Shown here one piece after another: positions 26,743-37,111 of a DNA stretch of 64,000 nucleotides; within the stretch, counting starts at the first letter, position 1; every line of letters starts with the position of its first letter. Source of the DNA: Paraburkholderia ribeironis (GTDB lineage: Bacteria > Pseudomonadota > Gammaproteobacteria > Burkholderiales > Burkholderiaceae); the NCBI RefSeq assembly GCF_900019265.1, contig NZ_CYGX02000071.1, forward strand, positions 38,614 to 102,613. Reading direction: 5' to 3'. The position numbers and the translations under genes were made by a program. The notes under the pieces are model-generated. The model ran no database searches and was not told where the DNA came from. It saw nothing but the letters and a program-made list of their open reading frames with translations.

Positions 26743-27135
26743 TCAGTGTCCGTGCGTGGCCGGCGCGCCGGCTGCAGCGCCGAGGTCCGCTCTGGCATCG
26801 GCACGCGCATCGGCATCGAAAGCGCGTTGCAGGCGACGGTCGGCCCATTGCATCAGCACGATATACACGACAATCAGCGCGAAGTAGATCAGAATCGCGC
26901 CCTGCGCGCCAAAGTAGAACGGCAACCTGAAGCCGCCGACACGCACCTGCGCCAAAGCCGGCGCGATCACCGGCAGCACGAAGGACACGATGAACCCGAG
27001 CGTCATCAGCGTTGCGATCAGCGCAAGATTGAAGCGCCAGTACTTTCGATGCGCGTGCGCCATCGCCGCCGAGACCGCAGGCGGTTCGGGCGCGGGATTA
27101 AGCGTAGCGTGAGAGGAATGGTGCGGCGCGGCCAT
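26743..27135 (-). CDS. DUF4212 small subunit of a sodium/solute symporter
   Basis: 130 residues from the ATG; a later ATG at 27063 (MAHAHRKYWRFN) is a possible alternative. Two membrane helices follow the family motif HRKYWRFN (LIATLMTLGFIVSFVLPVIA; GAQGAILIYFALIVVYIVLM). DUF4212 proteins are encoded directly before VC_2705-type symporters, as here with a 4-base gap, and are thought to be an accessory subunit. The C-terminus is Ala/Asp-rich and hydrophilic. Confidence 0.85.
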   Translation of the reverse strand: MAAPHHSSHATLNPAPEPPAVSAAMAHAHRKYWRFNLALIATLMTLGFIVSFVLPVIAPALAQVRVGGFRLPFYFGAQGAILIYFALIVVYIVLMQWADRRLQRAFDADARADARADLGAAAGAPATHGH

Positions 27136-27285
27136 GCGCCTATGTATCAAAAAGCCACCGGGCAGGCAATCGGGATTGTCCGCGCGGTGGCATCGACAGG
27201 CCAGGCTCAGGCAGTGGCCATCTGCATCAGGTCAGGAGCGCATCGTTCGACACGCCCCCGCTCGGACACCGACGCGGCGCGACGC

Positions 27286-29268
<1,983 letters not shown>

Positions 29269-30103
29269 CGACAACCCCTTGGTGAAGATGAAACGGAAAA
29301 CCTGTGCCGGCACGCCAGCGACGCGCCGTGTCCTGAGAGCGCCGCAATGCGCGGCGCGCTGTCGCCAACCCTCGCGCGCCGATCGCCGATGACCGCCGCA
29401 CTGCGGACCGCTCGTGCGCACCGTGCGCCCATGTCGCGTCGCAACACAGGTGCGTGCGGGACGACCGTTCCGCGCTAATGCTCAAACATAAGCGCTGCAA
29501 CTTACCGGCCACTTACGCGAGCGGCATCGGCTTGCCAGCGAAAACCCTAACCAGGCCGCTCGCGCAGCATGCCGTCACGTCCGCGCGCCGCGCTCGACAC
29601 AACGCGTGCATGCTACGCGTCATGCGGCGTGCGGCGAGGCGAACCTGTCGCCGAACCGGCGTTAGCGCGCGGCATAGGCGCATAAGCGCATGACCGCGAG
29701 GTATCACATCATGACATATCGTCAGGCCGCAACTTCCGTGCCCCGTGCGTCTTTACGCCGGTTCGCACGGCCTTCTTACAATGCTAACTGAACTAGCCGT
29801 CCGGATTCCAGCTTGAATCGCTACGCCCTGCTTCTGATTGCCTCGATGCTGCTGGTCGGCACCAATGTCGGCGGCAGGTGCCACCGGTCGCCTCCTGAAA
29901 GGCCGGCACGCCCTTCCCGCGGCGCCGCAGCAATTTCATCTGACGCTGTACAATAGCGCGCCCGACGTCAGTTTTGCCGGCCTTCGGCGGCCGTGCGCCG
30001 CGCCACCCGCAGGTTTGCGTGCCTGATCCGCGTGCTTCGCGCGTACGCCGGCCGGCGCATCCGGTCCGTGTTTCGTCACCTGCGTTTCATCCGACTCTTG
30101 CCT
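29269..30103 (+). other. Long intergenic region with a possible gene fragment
   Basis: 835 bases between divergent acs and the UPF0114 gene, so it should contain both promoters. A TTG-started frame at 29813-29956 encodes a hydrophobic segment YALLLIASMLLVGTNVGG that resembles the first helix of an EamA/DMT-type transporter, then loses similarity. This could be the stub of a deleted gene, but the match is short and the call weak. Nothing else is recognised. Confidence 0.4.
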
Positions 30104-30715
30104 ATGTCCGCTACGCGACTCGACTCCGCCCGTCAGCGCCGCCCGATGCGCCCGCTGCCCGTCATCATCTTCATGAGCCGCTGGCTGCAAGTGCCGCTGT
30201 ATCTGGGCCTGATCGTCGCGCAGGCCGTCTACGTCGTGCTGTTTCTCAAGGAAGTCTGGCATCTGGTCACAGCGTCGATGACGCTCGACGAAACCAGCAT
30301 CATGCTGGTCGTCCTCGGCCTGATCGACGTGGTGATGATTTCGAACCTGCTGATCATGGTGATCATCGGCGGGTATGAAACGTTCGTGTCGCGCCTGGGC
30401 GTCGAGGGTCATCCGGATGAACCGGAATGGCTCGACCACGTGAACGCCGGCGTGCTGAAAGTCAAACTGTCGATGGCGCTCATCAGCATCTCGTCGATCC
30501 ATCTGCTGAAGACCTTCATCAGCCCCGACCAGAACACGACCCACACGATCATGTGGCAGGTCATCATCCACGTGGCGTTCCTCGTTTCGGCGCTGGTAAT
30601 GGCGCTGGTCGACCGCTTGACCACGCATACGCATCCCAGGCATTTCGCAGAACCCACGGCACTGCATGCCGTAGGCACCGCAAAAGTTTCCACTCCCATG
30701 AAGGCGCACGACTGA
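30104..30715 (+). CDS. UPF0114 (YqhA-like) membrane protein
   Basis: 203 residues from the ATG in MSATRLDSARQ; an upstream open frame is not supported. The family core begins IIFMSRWLQVPLYLGLIVAQ, followed by DVVMISNLLIMVIIGGYETF and KVKLSMALISISSIHLLKTF, with about four membrane helices. UPF0114/TIGR00645 proteins are widespread inner-membrane proteins without known function. The fumarase gene follows by 53 bases on the same strand, so the two may be co-transcribed. Confidence 0.87.
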   Translation: MSATRLDSARQRRPMRPLPVIIFMSRWLQVPLYLGLIVAQAVYVVLFLKEVWHLVTASMTLDETSIMLVVLGLIDVVMISNLLIMVIIGGYETFVSRLGVEGHPDEPEWLDHVNAGVLKVKLSMALISISSIHLLKTFISPDQNTTHTIMWQVIIHVAFLVSALVMALVDRLTTHTHPRHFAEPTALHAVGTAKVSTPMKAHD

Positions 30716-30768
30716 CCGCACTGTGCCGCGATCTGACCACAAGCGCCGTTGTCCTCACTGAGCTAGCC

Positions 30769-32292
30769 ATGACCGTCATCAAACAGGAAGATCTGATTCA
30801 GAGCATTGCTGATTCGCTTCAGTACATCAGCTATTACCATCCGCTCGACTACATCCAGGCCTTGGGCCGCGCTTACGAACTCGAACAGAGCCCCGCAGCG
30901 AAAGACGCGATCGCGCAGATCCTCACCAACAGCCGCATGTGCGCCGAAGGCAAGCGCCCGATCTGCCAGGACACCGGCATCGTCACGGTATTCGTGAAGG
31001 TCGGCATGGACGTGCGTTGGGACGGTGCGACGATGAGCGTCACCGACATGATCAACGAAGGCGTGCGCCGCGGTTACCTGAACCCGGACAACGTGCTGCG
31101 CGCGTCGATCGTGAGCCCGCCCGAAGGCGCGCGCAAGAACACGAAGGACAACACGCCGGCCGTGATCCACTACGAGATCGTGCCGGGTGACAAGGTCGAC
31201 GTGCAGGTCGCGGCCAAGGGCGGCGGCTCGGAAAACAAGTCGAAGTTCGCGATGCTCAATCCGTCGGATTCGATCGTCGACTGGATCCTCAAGACCGTGC
31301 CGACCATGGGCGCGGGCTGGTGTCCGCCGGGCATGCTCGGCATCGGCATCGGCGGCACCGCCGAGAAAGCGATGGTGATGGCCAAGGAATCGCTGATGGA
31401 CCCGATCGACATTCAGGACGTGATCGCTCGCGGCCCGCAGGACTGGATCGAAGAACTGCGCGTGGAACTGCACGAGAAAGTCAACGCACTCGGTATCGGC
31501 GCGCAGGGCCTGGGTGGCCTCTCGACCGTGCTCGACGTGAAGATCATGGCTGCGCCGACGCACGCCGCGTCCAAGCCGATCGCGATCATCCCGAACTGCG
31601 CGGCGACCCGTCACGCGCACTTCACGCTGGACGGCTCGGGCGTGGCCAAACTCGAAGCGCCGTCGCTCGACGCATGGCCGAAGGTGCACTGGCAACCGGA
31701 TACGGAAACCAGCCAGCGCGTCGATCTGAACACGCTGACGCCGGAACAGGTCGCGGGCTGGAAGCCGGGCCAGACGCTCCTGCTGTCGGGCAAGATGTTG
31801 ACGGGCCGCGACGCCGCGCATAAGCGCATCGCCGACATGCTGGCGAAGGGCGAAAAGCTGCCGGTCGATTTCACCAACCGCGTGATCTACTACGTCGGCC
31901 CGGTCGATCCGGTGCGTGACGAAGCGGTCGGCCCGGCAGGCCCGACCACGGCCACGCGGATGGACAAGTTCACCGAGACGATGCTGGCACAGACCGGTCT
32001 CATTTCCATGATCGGCAAGGCCGAGCGCGGCCCGGTCGCGATCGAGGCGATCAAGAAGCACAAGGCCGCGTATCTGATGGCCGTGGGCGGCGCCGCGTAC
32101 CTGGTGTCGAAGGCAATTCGCAGCGCAAAAGTGCTCGCGTTCGAAGACCTCGGCATGGAAGCGATCTACGAGTTCGACGTGCAGGACATGCCGGTGACGG
32201 TTGCGGTCGATTCGAACGGCACCTCCGTGCACCAGACTGGCCCGAAGGAATGGCAAGCGAAAATCGGCAAGATTCCGGTCGCGACGGCTTGA
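30769..32292 (+). CDS. fumA: Fumarate hydratase, class I (iron-sulfur)
   Basis: 507 residues from ATG (MTVIKQEDLIQSIADSLQ). Three cysteines expected to hold the [4Fe-4S] cluster lie in RPICQDTGIVTVF, AGWCPPGMLGIGIGG and IPNCAATRHAHF. The C-terminal part (GPTTATRMDKF, GKAERGP, AVGGAAYLVSKAIRSAKVLA) is the class I beta-type domain fused to the alpha-type domain, as in E. coli FumA/FumB. It interconverts fumarate and malate. A strong intrinsic terminator follows. Bacterioferritin is encoded next. Confidence 0.95.
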   Translation: MTVIKQEDLIQSIADSLQYISYYHPLDYIQALGRAYELEQSPAAKDAIAQILTNSRMCAEGKRPICQDTGIVTVFVKVGMDVRWDGATMSVTDMINEGVRRGYLNPDNVLRASIVSPPEGARKNTKDNTPAVIHYEIVPGDKVDVQVAAKGGGSENKSKFAMLNPSDSIVDWILKTVPTMGAGWCPPGMLGIGIGGTAEKAMVMAKESLMDPIDIQDVIARGPQDWIEELRVELHEKVNALGIGAQGLGGLSTVLDVKIMAAPTHAASKPIAIIPNCAATRHAHFTLDGSGVAKLEAPSLDAWPKVHWQPDTETSQRVDLNTLTPEQVAGWKPGQTLLLSGKMLTGRDAAHKRIADMLAKGEKLPVDFTNRVIYYVGPVDPVRDEAVGPAGPTTATRMDKFTETMLAQTGLISMIGKAERGPVAIEAIKKHKAAYLMAVGGAAYLVSKAIRSAKVLAFEDLGMEAIYEFDVQDMPVTVAVDSNGTSVHQTGPKEWQAKIGKIPVATA

Positions 32293-32327
32293 TGATGCGC
32301 GGCTAACGCTTGTCACGTGAGTCGAAG

Positions 32328-32355
32328 AGCCGGGGCCTCGGTCCCGGCTTTTTTA
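32328..32355 (+). terminator. Intrinsic terminator after fumarase
   Basis: Perfect 7-bp stem AGCCGGG / CCCGGCT with loop GCCTCGGT, followed by TTTTTTA. It separates the fumarase transcript from bacterioferritin. Confidence 0.85.
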
Positions 32356-32477
32356 TTGCTGCGCGGCGCAACGCGTGGAGCCGGAAACAGATCTCAAAGT
32401 TGCATCTGTTTCCTTGGCTTTTTCAGGCATGGCGTTTATTGTTGTTGGAATTCCAAAGTCCCCTACAAGGAAAAAGC

Positions 32478-32957
32478 ATGCAAGGCGACAAGAAAGTTAT
32501 CGAGTATCTGAACTCGCAACTGAAGAACGAGCTCACCGCGATCAACCAGTACTTCCTGCACGCGCGGATGTATAAGCATTGGGGCCTCGATAAGCTCGGC
32601 AAGCATGAATACGACGAGTCGATCGGCGAAATGAAGCATGCCGACTGGCTCATCGAACGCATTTTCATGCTGGACGGTCTGCCGAATCTGCAGGATCTGC
32701 ACAAGTTGCTGATCGGCGAGGAAACCAAAGAAATCCTCGAATGCGATCTGAAGCTCGAACAGGTTTCGCAAAGCACCTGCAAGGAAGCGATTGTGTATTG
32801 CGAATCCGTTCGCGACTTCATCTCGCGCGAAATCTTCACGAAGATTCTCGACGACACCGAAGAGCACATCGACTGGCTCGAAACCCAGCTCGATCTGATC
32901 GACAAGGTCGGTATCCAGAACTACCAGCAATCCGCAATGGGCTCCGTCGAGTCCTGA
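32478..32957 (+). CDS. bfr: Bacterioferritin
   Basis: 159 residues, matching the normal bacterioferritin length, from the ATG after AAGGAAAAAGC. Classical motifs are present: NSQLKNELTAINQYFLHARM, the ferroxidase region EMKHADWLIERIFMLDGLPN including the haem-binding Met, and a C-terminal EEHIDWLETQLDLIDKVG. It assembles as a 24-subunit shell that oxidises and stores iron. The matching ferredoxin Bfd, which is known to help release iron from Bfr, is encoded at 34264. No Fur-like site was seen directly upstream. Confidence 0.96.
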   Translation: MQGDKKVIEYLNSQLKNELTAINQYFLHARMYKHWGLDKLGKHEYDESIGEMKHADWLIERIFMLDGLPNLQDLHKLLIGEETKEILECDLKLEQVSQSTCKEAIVYCESVRDFISREIFTKILDDTEEHIDWLETQLDLIDKVGIQNYQQSAMGSVES

Positions 32958-33125
32958 TCGAGGCGCGCTGGAATAGCCCGTGCGACGGCACATGGTCTGG
33001 CTCGTTTGCAAGCGCAGCCACGACGACCTGCGCCGCACAGGCGATATACTGGCGCACTTTGCCGCGCACTTTGCGGTTTTCCCCTGCTCTTCCTGACTAC
33101 CCCGTCACACGCAGACTCTTCGACT

Positions 33126-34049
33126 ATGCCTGCACAACCGCCGTCTCCGACTGTCCGCACATCTGCCCTGGGTGCCAACTCGAGTGCCGCCACGGGTGCC
33201 GTCACGGGTGCCAATACGCCTGCGCCGGTCGGCATTTTCGATTCGGGTCTGGGCGGTTTGTCGGTGCTGCGGGCGGTCCGCGCGGAACTGCCTGACGAAG
33301 CGATTCTGTATGTCGCCGACTCCCTCTACGCACCCTACGGCGAACGCGACGACGATTTCATCGCCGACCGCACCCTTGCCATTGGCGAATGGCTGGTCAA
33401 AGAGGGCGCGAAAGCGCTGGTGGTCGCCTGCAACACGGCGACCGCGCAGTCGATCGCGCTGGTTCGGGAAAAGCTGCCCATTCCGCTGGTGGGCGTCGAG
33501 CCTGGGGTCAAACCGGCTGCGCTGCAATCGAAGACCCGCGTGGCGGGCGTGCTCGCCACCCAGGTGACGTTGCGCAGCGCCCGCTTTCAGGGCCTGCTCG
33601 AACGCTACGCCGCGGATTGCCAGTTTCTGTGCCAACCGGGCCACGGGCTGGTCCAGGCCGTCGAGCGCTGCGATGTCGGCTCGGCCGAATTGCGTGCGCT
33701 GCTGCGCGACTACCTTGAACCGATGCTCGACGCCGGCGCCGACACGCTGGTGCTCGGCTGCACCCATTACCCGTTTCTCGACGCGGCGATCCGCGATATC
33801 GTCGGCGATCGGCTCGCGCTGATCGACACGAGCGTGGCCATCGCGCGGCAATTGGGTCGCGTGCTCGACCAGCACGGCCTGCGCGCAGCCACGCAAGGCG
33901 CGGGTTCTGCTCCGCCCCGTTTTTATTCCACCGACGATGGCGCGCATCAGCGACAGCTTGCCGCTTCGCTGCTGCATATCGACGCGAGTGTCGAACGGGT
34001 GCCAATCCCGTCGCGCCGCACTGCGGCGCCGGACTCCCAAGCGGCATAA
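33126..34049 (+). CDS. murI: Glutamate racemase
   Basis: 307 residues. The core starts VGIFDSGLGGLSVLRAVRAE; the two catalytic cysteines lie in VVACNTATAQS and VLGCTHYPFLD, and YVADSLYAPYGERDD is conserved. MurI makes D-glutamate for peptidoglycan. The first 33 residues are a low-complexity Ala/Thr/Ser extension not usual in MurI, so translation might begin later, but no better start with a ribosome site lies nearer the core. Confidence 0.94.
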   Translation: MPAQPPSPTVRTSALGANSSAATGAVTGANTPAPVGIFDSGLGGLSVLRAVRAELPDEAILYVADSLYAPYGERDDDFIADRTLAIGEWLVKEGAKALVVACNTATAQSIALVREKLPIPLVGVEPGVKPAALQSKTRVAGVLATQVTLRSARFQGLLERYAADCQFLCQPGHGLVQAVERCDVGSAELRALLRDYLEPMLDAGADTLVLGCTHYPFLDAAIRDIVGDRLALIDTSVAIARQLGRVLDQHGLRAATQGAGSAPPRFYSTDDGAHQRQLAASLLHIDASVERVPIPSRRTAAPDSQAA

Positions 34050-34079
34050 AACCATCGCGCGGGCGTTAAAGCGTCCTCC

Positions 34080-34101
34080 ACGGGCATTTTTGCGCCCGTT
34101 T
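34080..34101 (+). terminator. Probable terminator after murI
   Basis: Inverted repeat ACGGGC / GCCCGT with an 8-base loop, followed by only three T, so strength is uncertain. Confidence 0.45.
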
Positions 34102-34223
34102 CAGCCGTTTTCGCGTGCAATCCGCCGCACGCGCCGAAGCTGCGCCATTGACGAAACCCTTCTAAGAGTCTGGTTTTGTTACAAAAAATCAGGCAAGACG
34201 CTTGCCAAACGGCTCCGACAAAA

Positions 34224-34238
34224 TGATAATAATTCCCA
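34224..34238 (+). promoter_or_regulatory. Fur-box-like site upstream of bfd
   Basis: TGATAATAATTCCCA matches 12 of 15 positions of the Fur consensus TGATAATCATTATCA by eye. It lies 26 bases before the bfd ATG, in the expected promoter region, suggesting iron repression of bfd and perhaps the tonB genes. Confidence 0.68.
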
Positions 34239-34263
34239 TTAACGTTAGCTATGACGCCCTGCC

Positions 34264-34500
34264 ATGATTGTCTGTGTCTGCAAGTCAGTTTCCGACCGAA
34301 CGATCCGTTCCTCGATCGCGGAAGGCGTCGACTCGTTCGACGAACTTCAGTTTGAACTCGGTGTTGCTTCGTGCTGCGGCAAGTGCGAGGAATCGGTGCG
34401 CGACGTCATGCTGCAAAGCGGCGTATGCGCCAGCCGCTGCGGCGTCGAGCATCACGTGCAGACCGCGCCGCTGACGTTCTACGAACGCAAGGCCGCCTGA
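34264..34500 (+). CDS. bfd: Bacterioferritin-associated ferredoxin
   Basis: 78 residues with the BFD [2Fe-2S] pattern: CVCKSVSD at the N-terminus and ASCCGKCEESVRDVM about 30 residues later. In studied bacteria Bfd reduces the ferric core of bacterioferritin so that iron is released under starvation. The Fur-like site directly upstream fits this role. The C-terminal 25 residues (SRCGVEHHVQTAPLTFYERK) extend beyond the minimal domain. Bfr itself is encoded 1.3 kb upstream, and the TonB complex genes follow. Confidence 0.92.
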   Translation: MIVCVCKSVSDRTIRSSIAEGVDSFDELQFELGVASCCGKCEESVRDVMLQSGVCASRCGVEHHVQTAPLTFYERKAA

Positions 34501-34675
34501 CACCAGCTTGGGCGTCGCGGCGCGTGCCGCGATCGGGCGCCCGGCGTCTCAATGCTTCAAGCGCCATATCAGGCGCTGCATTACGCGTCTGCATTGCGCG
34601 TTATTCCACTGCCGTCAGCAAGCCAGTCTCCGTACCAGCCAGCTACCTGCTCATCCCGTCCAAAGGAGTTCGAGA

Positions 34676-34738
34676 TGGAATTGCTGATTGGTTTCGTGAC
34701 TACTTTGCTTATCTCGCTGCTGATCTTCCGAACATGAC
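34676..34738 (+). CDS. Tiny hydrophobic peptide upstream of tonB
   Basis: A 20-codon frame encoding MELLIGFVTTLLISLLIFRT, essentially a single membrane helix. It is preceded by AAAGGAG at ideal distance, one of the best ribosome sites in the region, and its stop lies 47 bases before the tonB ATG. It may be a small membrane protein working with TonB/ExbBD or a leader whose translation affects tonB. It resembles no family known to me, and conservation is untested. Confidence 0.5.
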
Positions 34739-34785
34739 GCTGTCTTGTCCGACGCACTGCCTCGGCAGCGCGCTGCCACGCTAAC

Positions 34786-35529
34786 ATGCAGGCCTCGCAT
34801 ACTGTTGCCTCCGGCGCCATGCCGATTTCGGCCGCTCGCACGAACTCCCGCGCATTAACCGCGACCGCCGTAGTGGCGGCGATTCACGTGGCGCTACTCG
34901 CCGCGATCGTGACATTGCGTCACGAACCCGCTCAGCCCGCGCTCGAATCGCACGTGATGACGGCTCGATTGCTGCCGCCCGCGCCGCTCTCAGCGCCCGT
35001 CGCGATGCAATCGATCGCGCCGCCCCCGCCGAAACCAGCGCCACCGGTTCGTAGCAAGCCGAAGGTCCAGCCGCAACCGACCCCAACCCCGACGCCCAGG
35101 CCGACACCGACACCGCTGCCTCAGGCAGCCGCGCCATCGCCAACGCCCGTCGCCGCGCCCGATCCGGCGCCGCCCGCACCCGCCGCGCCGGCCACACCGC
35201 CTGCTGCCGCGGCGCCCGCAATCGGCCGCCAGACGATGGAGATCAGCGCACCGAAAAATGTCTCGTACCTCGACTGCAATATCGCCAGGCCCGACTATCC
35301 GGCGCTCTCGAAGCGGCGCGGCGAAACCGGCACCGCCTATGTGAAGTTCGTGGTCGGTCTGACCGGCAAGCTGGAAGATATCGAGTTGAAGAAGAGCAGC
35401 GGCTTCAGCCGCCTCGACGACGCCGCGCTCGCCGCCGTGCATGCGAGCGCCTGCAAGCCTTATCTCGAGAACGGCCAGCCGATTCGGGCCGCGTACACCC
35501 AGCCTTACGACTTCAATCTGAACGATTGA
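34786..35529 (+). CDS. tonB: TonB energy-transducing protein
   Basis: 247 residues. An N-terminal membrane anchor (VVAAIHVALLAAIVTL, about residues 29-45), a Pro/Thr-rich periplasmic spacer (about 80-145, with PTPTPTPRPTPTPLP), and a C-terminal TonB domain: NIARPDYPALSKRRGETGTA, LKKSSGFSRLDDAALAAVHA. It couples the proton-motive force harvested by ExbB-ExbD to outer-membrane siderophore or haem receptors. The exbB start follows 27 bases after the stop. The start used is the first ATG; the second at residue 12 is also possible. Confidence 0.93.
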   Translation: MQASHTVASGAMPISAARTNSRALTATAVVAAIHVALLAAIVTLRHEPAQPALESHVMTARLLPPAPLSAPVAMQSIAPPPPKPAPPVRSKPKVQPQPTPTPTPRPTPTPLPQAAAPSPTPVAAPDPAPPAPAAPATPPAAAAPAIGRQTMEISAPKNVSYLDCNIARPDYPALSKRRGETGTAYVKFVVGLTGKLEDIELKKSSGFSRLDDAALAAVHASACKPYLENGQPIRAAYTQPYDFNLND

Positions 35530-35556
35530 GGCAGATTTCAAGAAAAAGGAATTGCA

Positions 35557-36288
35557 ATGCAAAACTACGGATTGGCGCACGTGTGGGCGCAAGGGGATTT
35601 CGTGACGCGCGGTATCGCGCTCGCGCTGTTGATCATGTCAGTGATGTCGTGGAGCGTGATCGTCGTCAAGGGCTGGAATGTGATGCGCCTGAACCGCCTG
35701 ACGAAGAATGCCGAGCAGGCATTCTGGCATTCGGACGATCTCGCCGACGGCGTGAAGAAACTCGGCGCCGGCTCGTCGACGCCGCAAGACAATCCCTTCC
35801 TCGCGCTGGCGCTGTCGGGCCAGCAAGCGGCCGATCACCATCATCAGACGCAGCCTCATCTGCACGACCGCATGGACGTGTCGGACTGGGTCACGCGCTG
35901 CCTGAAGGACACGATGGACGAAAGCGTCGCGCACATGCAGAGCGGCCTCGCGATTCTCGCGTCGATCGGCAGCACCGCTCCGTTCGTCGGCCTGTTCGGC
36001 ACCGTGTGGGGCATCTATCACGCGCTGCTGGCCATCGGCGCAAGCGGCCAGTCGTCGATCGATCAGGTGGCCGGCCCGGTCGGCGAAGCGTTGATCATGA
36101 CCGCGTTCGGTCTGTTCGTCGCGATTCCAGCGGTGCTCGGCTACAACGCATTGACGCGCGCCAACAAGGCGATCGTCGCCAAGCTGAGCCGCTTCGCGCA
36201 CGGCTTGCACGCATTCTTCGTGACGGGCGCCCGCCTGTCGTCGACGCGGCGCGGCGACGGCCTGCGTCTCGCGACCCGCGCCAACTGA
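35557..36288 (+). CDS. exbB: ExbB, TonB-complex proton channel subunit
   Basis: 243 residues of the MotA/TolQ/ExbB family: one N-terminal membrane helix (GIALALLIMSVMSWSVIVVK), a cytoplasmic loop, then two helices in the conserved LASIGSTAPFVGLFGTVWGI and EALIMTAFGLFVAIPAVLGY. It forms the inner-membrane motor with ExbD. A ribosome site AAGGAATTGC lies before the ATG, and exbD follows after 16 bases. Confidence 0.95.
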   Translation: MQNYGLAHVWAQGDFVTRGIALALLIMSVMSWSVIVVKGWNVMRLNRLTKNAEQAFWHSDDLADGVKKLGAGSSTPQDNPFLALALSGQQAADHHHQTQPHLHDRMDVSDWVTRCLKDTMDESVAHMQSGLAILASIGSTAPFVGLFGTVWGIYHALLAIGASGQSSIDQVAGPVGEALIMTAFGLFVAIPAVLGYNALTRANKAIVAKLSRFAHGLHAFFVTGARLSSTRRGDGLRLATRAN

Positions 36289-36304
36289 CCGACGAGGCAC
36301 TCCG

Positions 36305-36724
36305 ATGGCAATGAGCCCCTTCGCCGGCGACGATGACGACGGCCTGATGAACGAAATCAACATGACGCCGCTCGTCGACGTGATGTTGGTTCTCCTGATC
36401 GTTTTCATGGTGACGATTCCGGTGATCCGTCACGCGGTCAAGATCGATCTGCCACACGCAAGCAGTCAGAAGGAAGATACCAGGCCTGCGCAAGTGACGG
36501 TCTCGATCGACGCGGACGGCAACGTGCTGTGGGACAACCAGAAAGTCGACGATGCCGCGCTGCAGGCGAAGCTTGCCGAAGCCGCGCAGGCGAGCCCGCA
36601 ACCGGAACTGCATCTAGACGCGGACCGCAAGGTGCCGTACGAGAAAGTGGCGCAGGTGATGTCGGCGGCCCAGGCTGGCGGCCTCACGAAGATCGGTTTC
36701 GTCACGCAGCCCAAAGCGAAATAG
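36305..36724 (+). CDS. exbD: ExbD, TonB-complex subunit
   Basis: 139 residues. A cytoplasmic N-terminus (MNEINMTPLVDVMLVLLIVF) runs into the single membrane helix, with the conserved proton-relay Asp in PLVDVMLVLL, followed by a periplasmic domain. Last gene of the tonB-exbB-exbD operon; a strong terminator follows about 80 bases later. Confidence 0.95.
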   Translation: MAMSPFAGDDDDGLMNEINMTPLVDVMLVLLIVFMVTIPVIRHAVKIDLPHASSQKEDTRPAQVTVSIDADGNVLWDNQKVDDAALQAKLAEAAQASPQPELHLDADRKVPYEKVAQVMSAAQAGGLTKIGFVTQPKAK

Positions 36725-36803
36725 CGACTTGAGCGGACCTGCGGCACGCCAGACCCAGTCCGCTGAAAATGCACAAAAGCCCTTTAAACAAGGGCTAAAA
36801 AGT

Positions 36804-36838
36804 AAAAGGCCCTCATCGTCAGATGAAGGCCTTTTTTT
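36804..36838 (+). terminator. Intrinsic terminator after exbD
   Basis: AAAAGGCC pairs with GGCCTTTT around an internal TCAT/ATGA stem; the sequence continues as a run of seven T. It ends the tonB-exbB-exbD transcript and may also act on the opposite strand. Confidence 0.8.
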
Positions 36839-36868
36839 GTGCGCACTCGGCGCCTTCGGGCGGTGGGT

Positions 36869-36988
36869 TCATTTGCCATCAGCCGAAGACTGATAACTCG
36901 AATCACCACATGCGACAGCCGTGACCGACACGGACAGCGCGGTCAGCCCTATCAGGCCCGCTATGATAGCGGCCATGAGTTTCCGCAT
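36869..36988 (-). CDS. Small lipoprotein-like exported protein (39 residues)
   Basis: ATG preceded by an excellent ribosome site (AAGGAGTCTCTT). MRKLMAAIIAGLIGLTALSV starts a hydrophobic signal segment, followed by a likely lipobox TAVAC (Cys27) and a short polar tail GDSSYQSSADGK. If processed, the mature lipopeptide would be about 13 residues. It lies on the opposite strand to tonB-exbBD, between the terminator and the LysR gene. No function can be assigned. Confidence 0.62.
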   Translation of the reverse strand: MRKLMAAIIAGLIGLTALSVSVTAVACGDSSYQSSADGK

Positions 36989-37111
36989 AAGAGACTCCTT
37001 AGCGAAGGGATTTCACTATATTCCTGTGAGCTCGCGCATTCAAGCGCACGGCCATTGAAAGTACTCATGACAGGCGGCGCTTAAATGCTAAAAGCGATGC
37101 CGCGCCACCCG

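Noticed and set aside
25164..26930. Open plus-strand frame of almost 600 codons
   Set aside because: Antisense to the symporter and DUF4212 genes; Arg/His-rich composition without any domain.
30763..32316. 517-codon minus-strand frame
   Set aside because: Antisense to class I fumarase; no recognisable protein.
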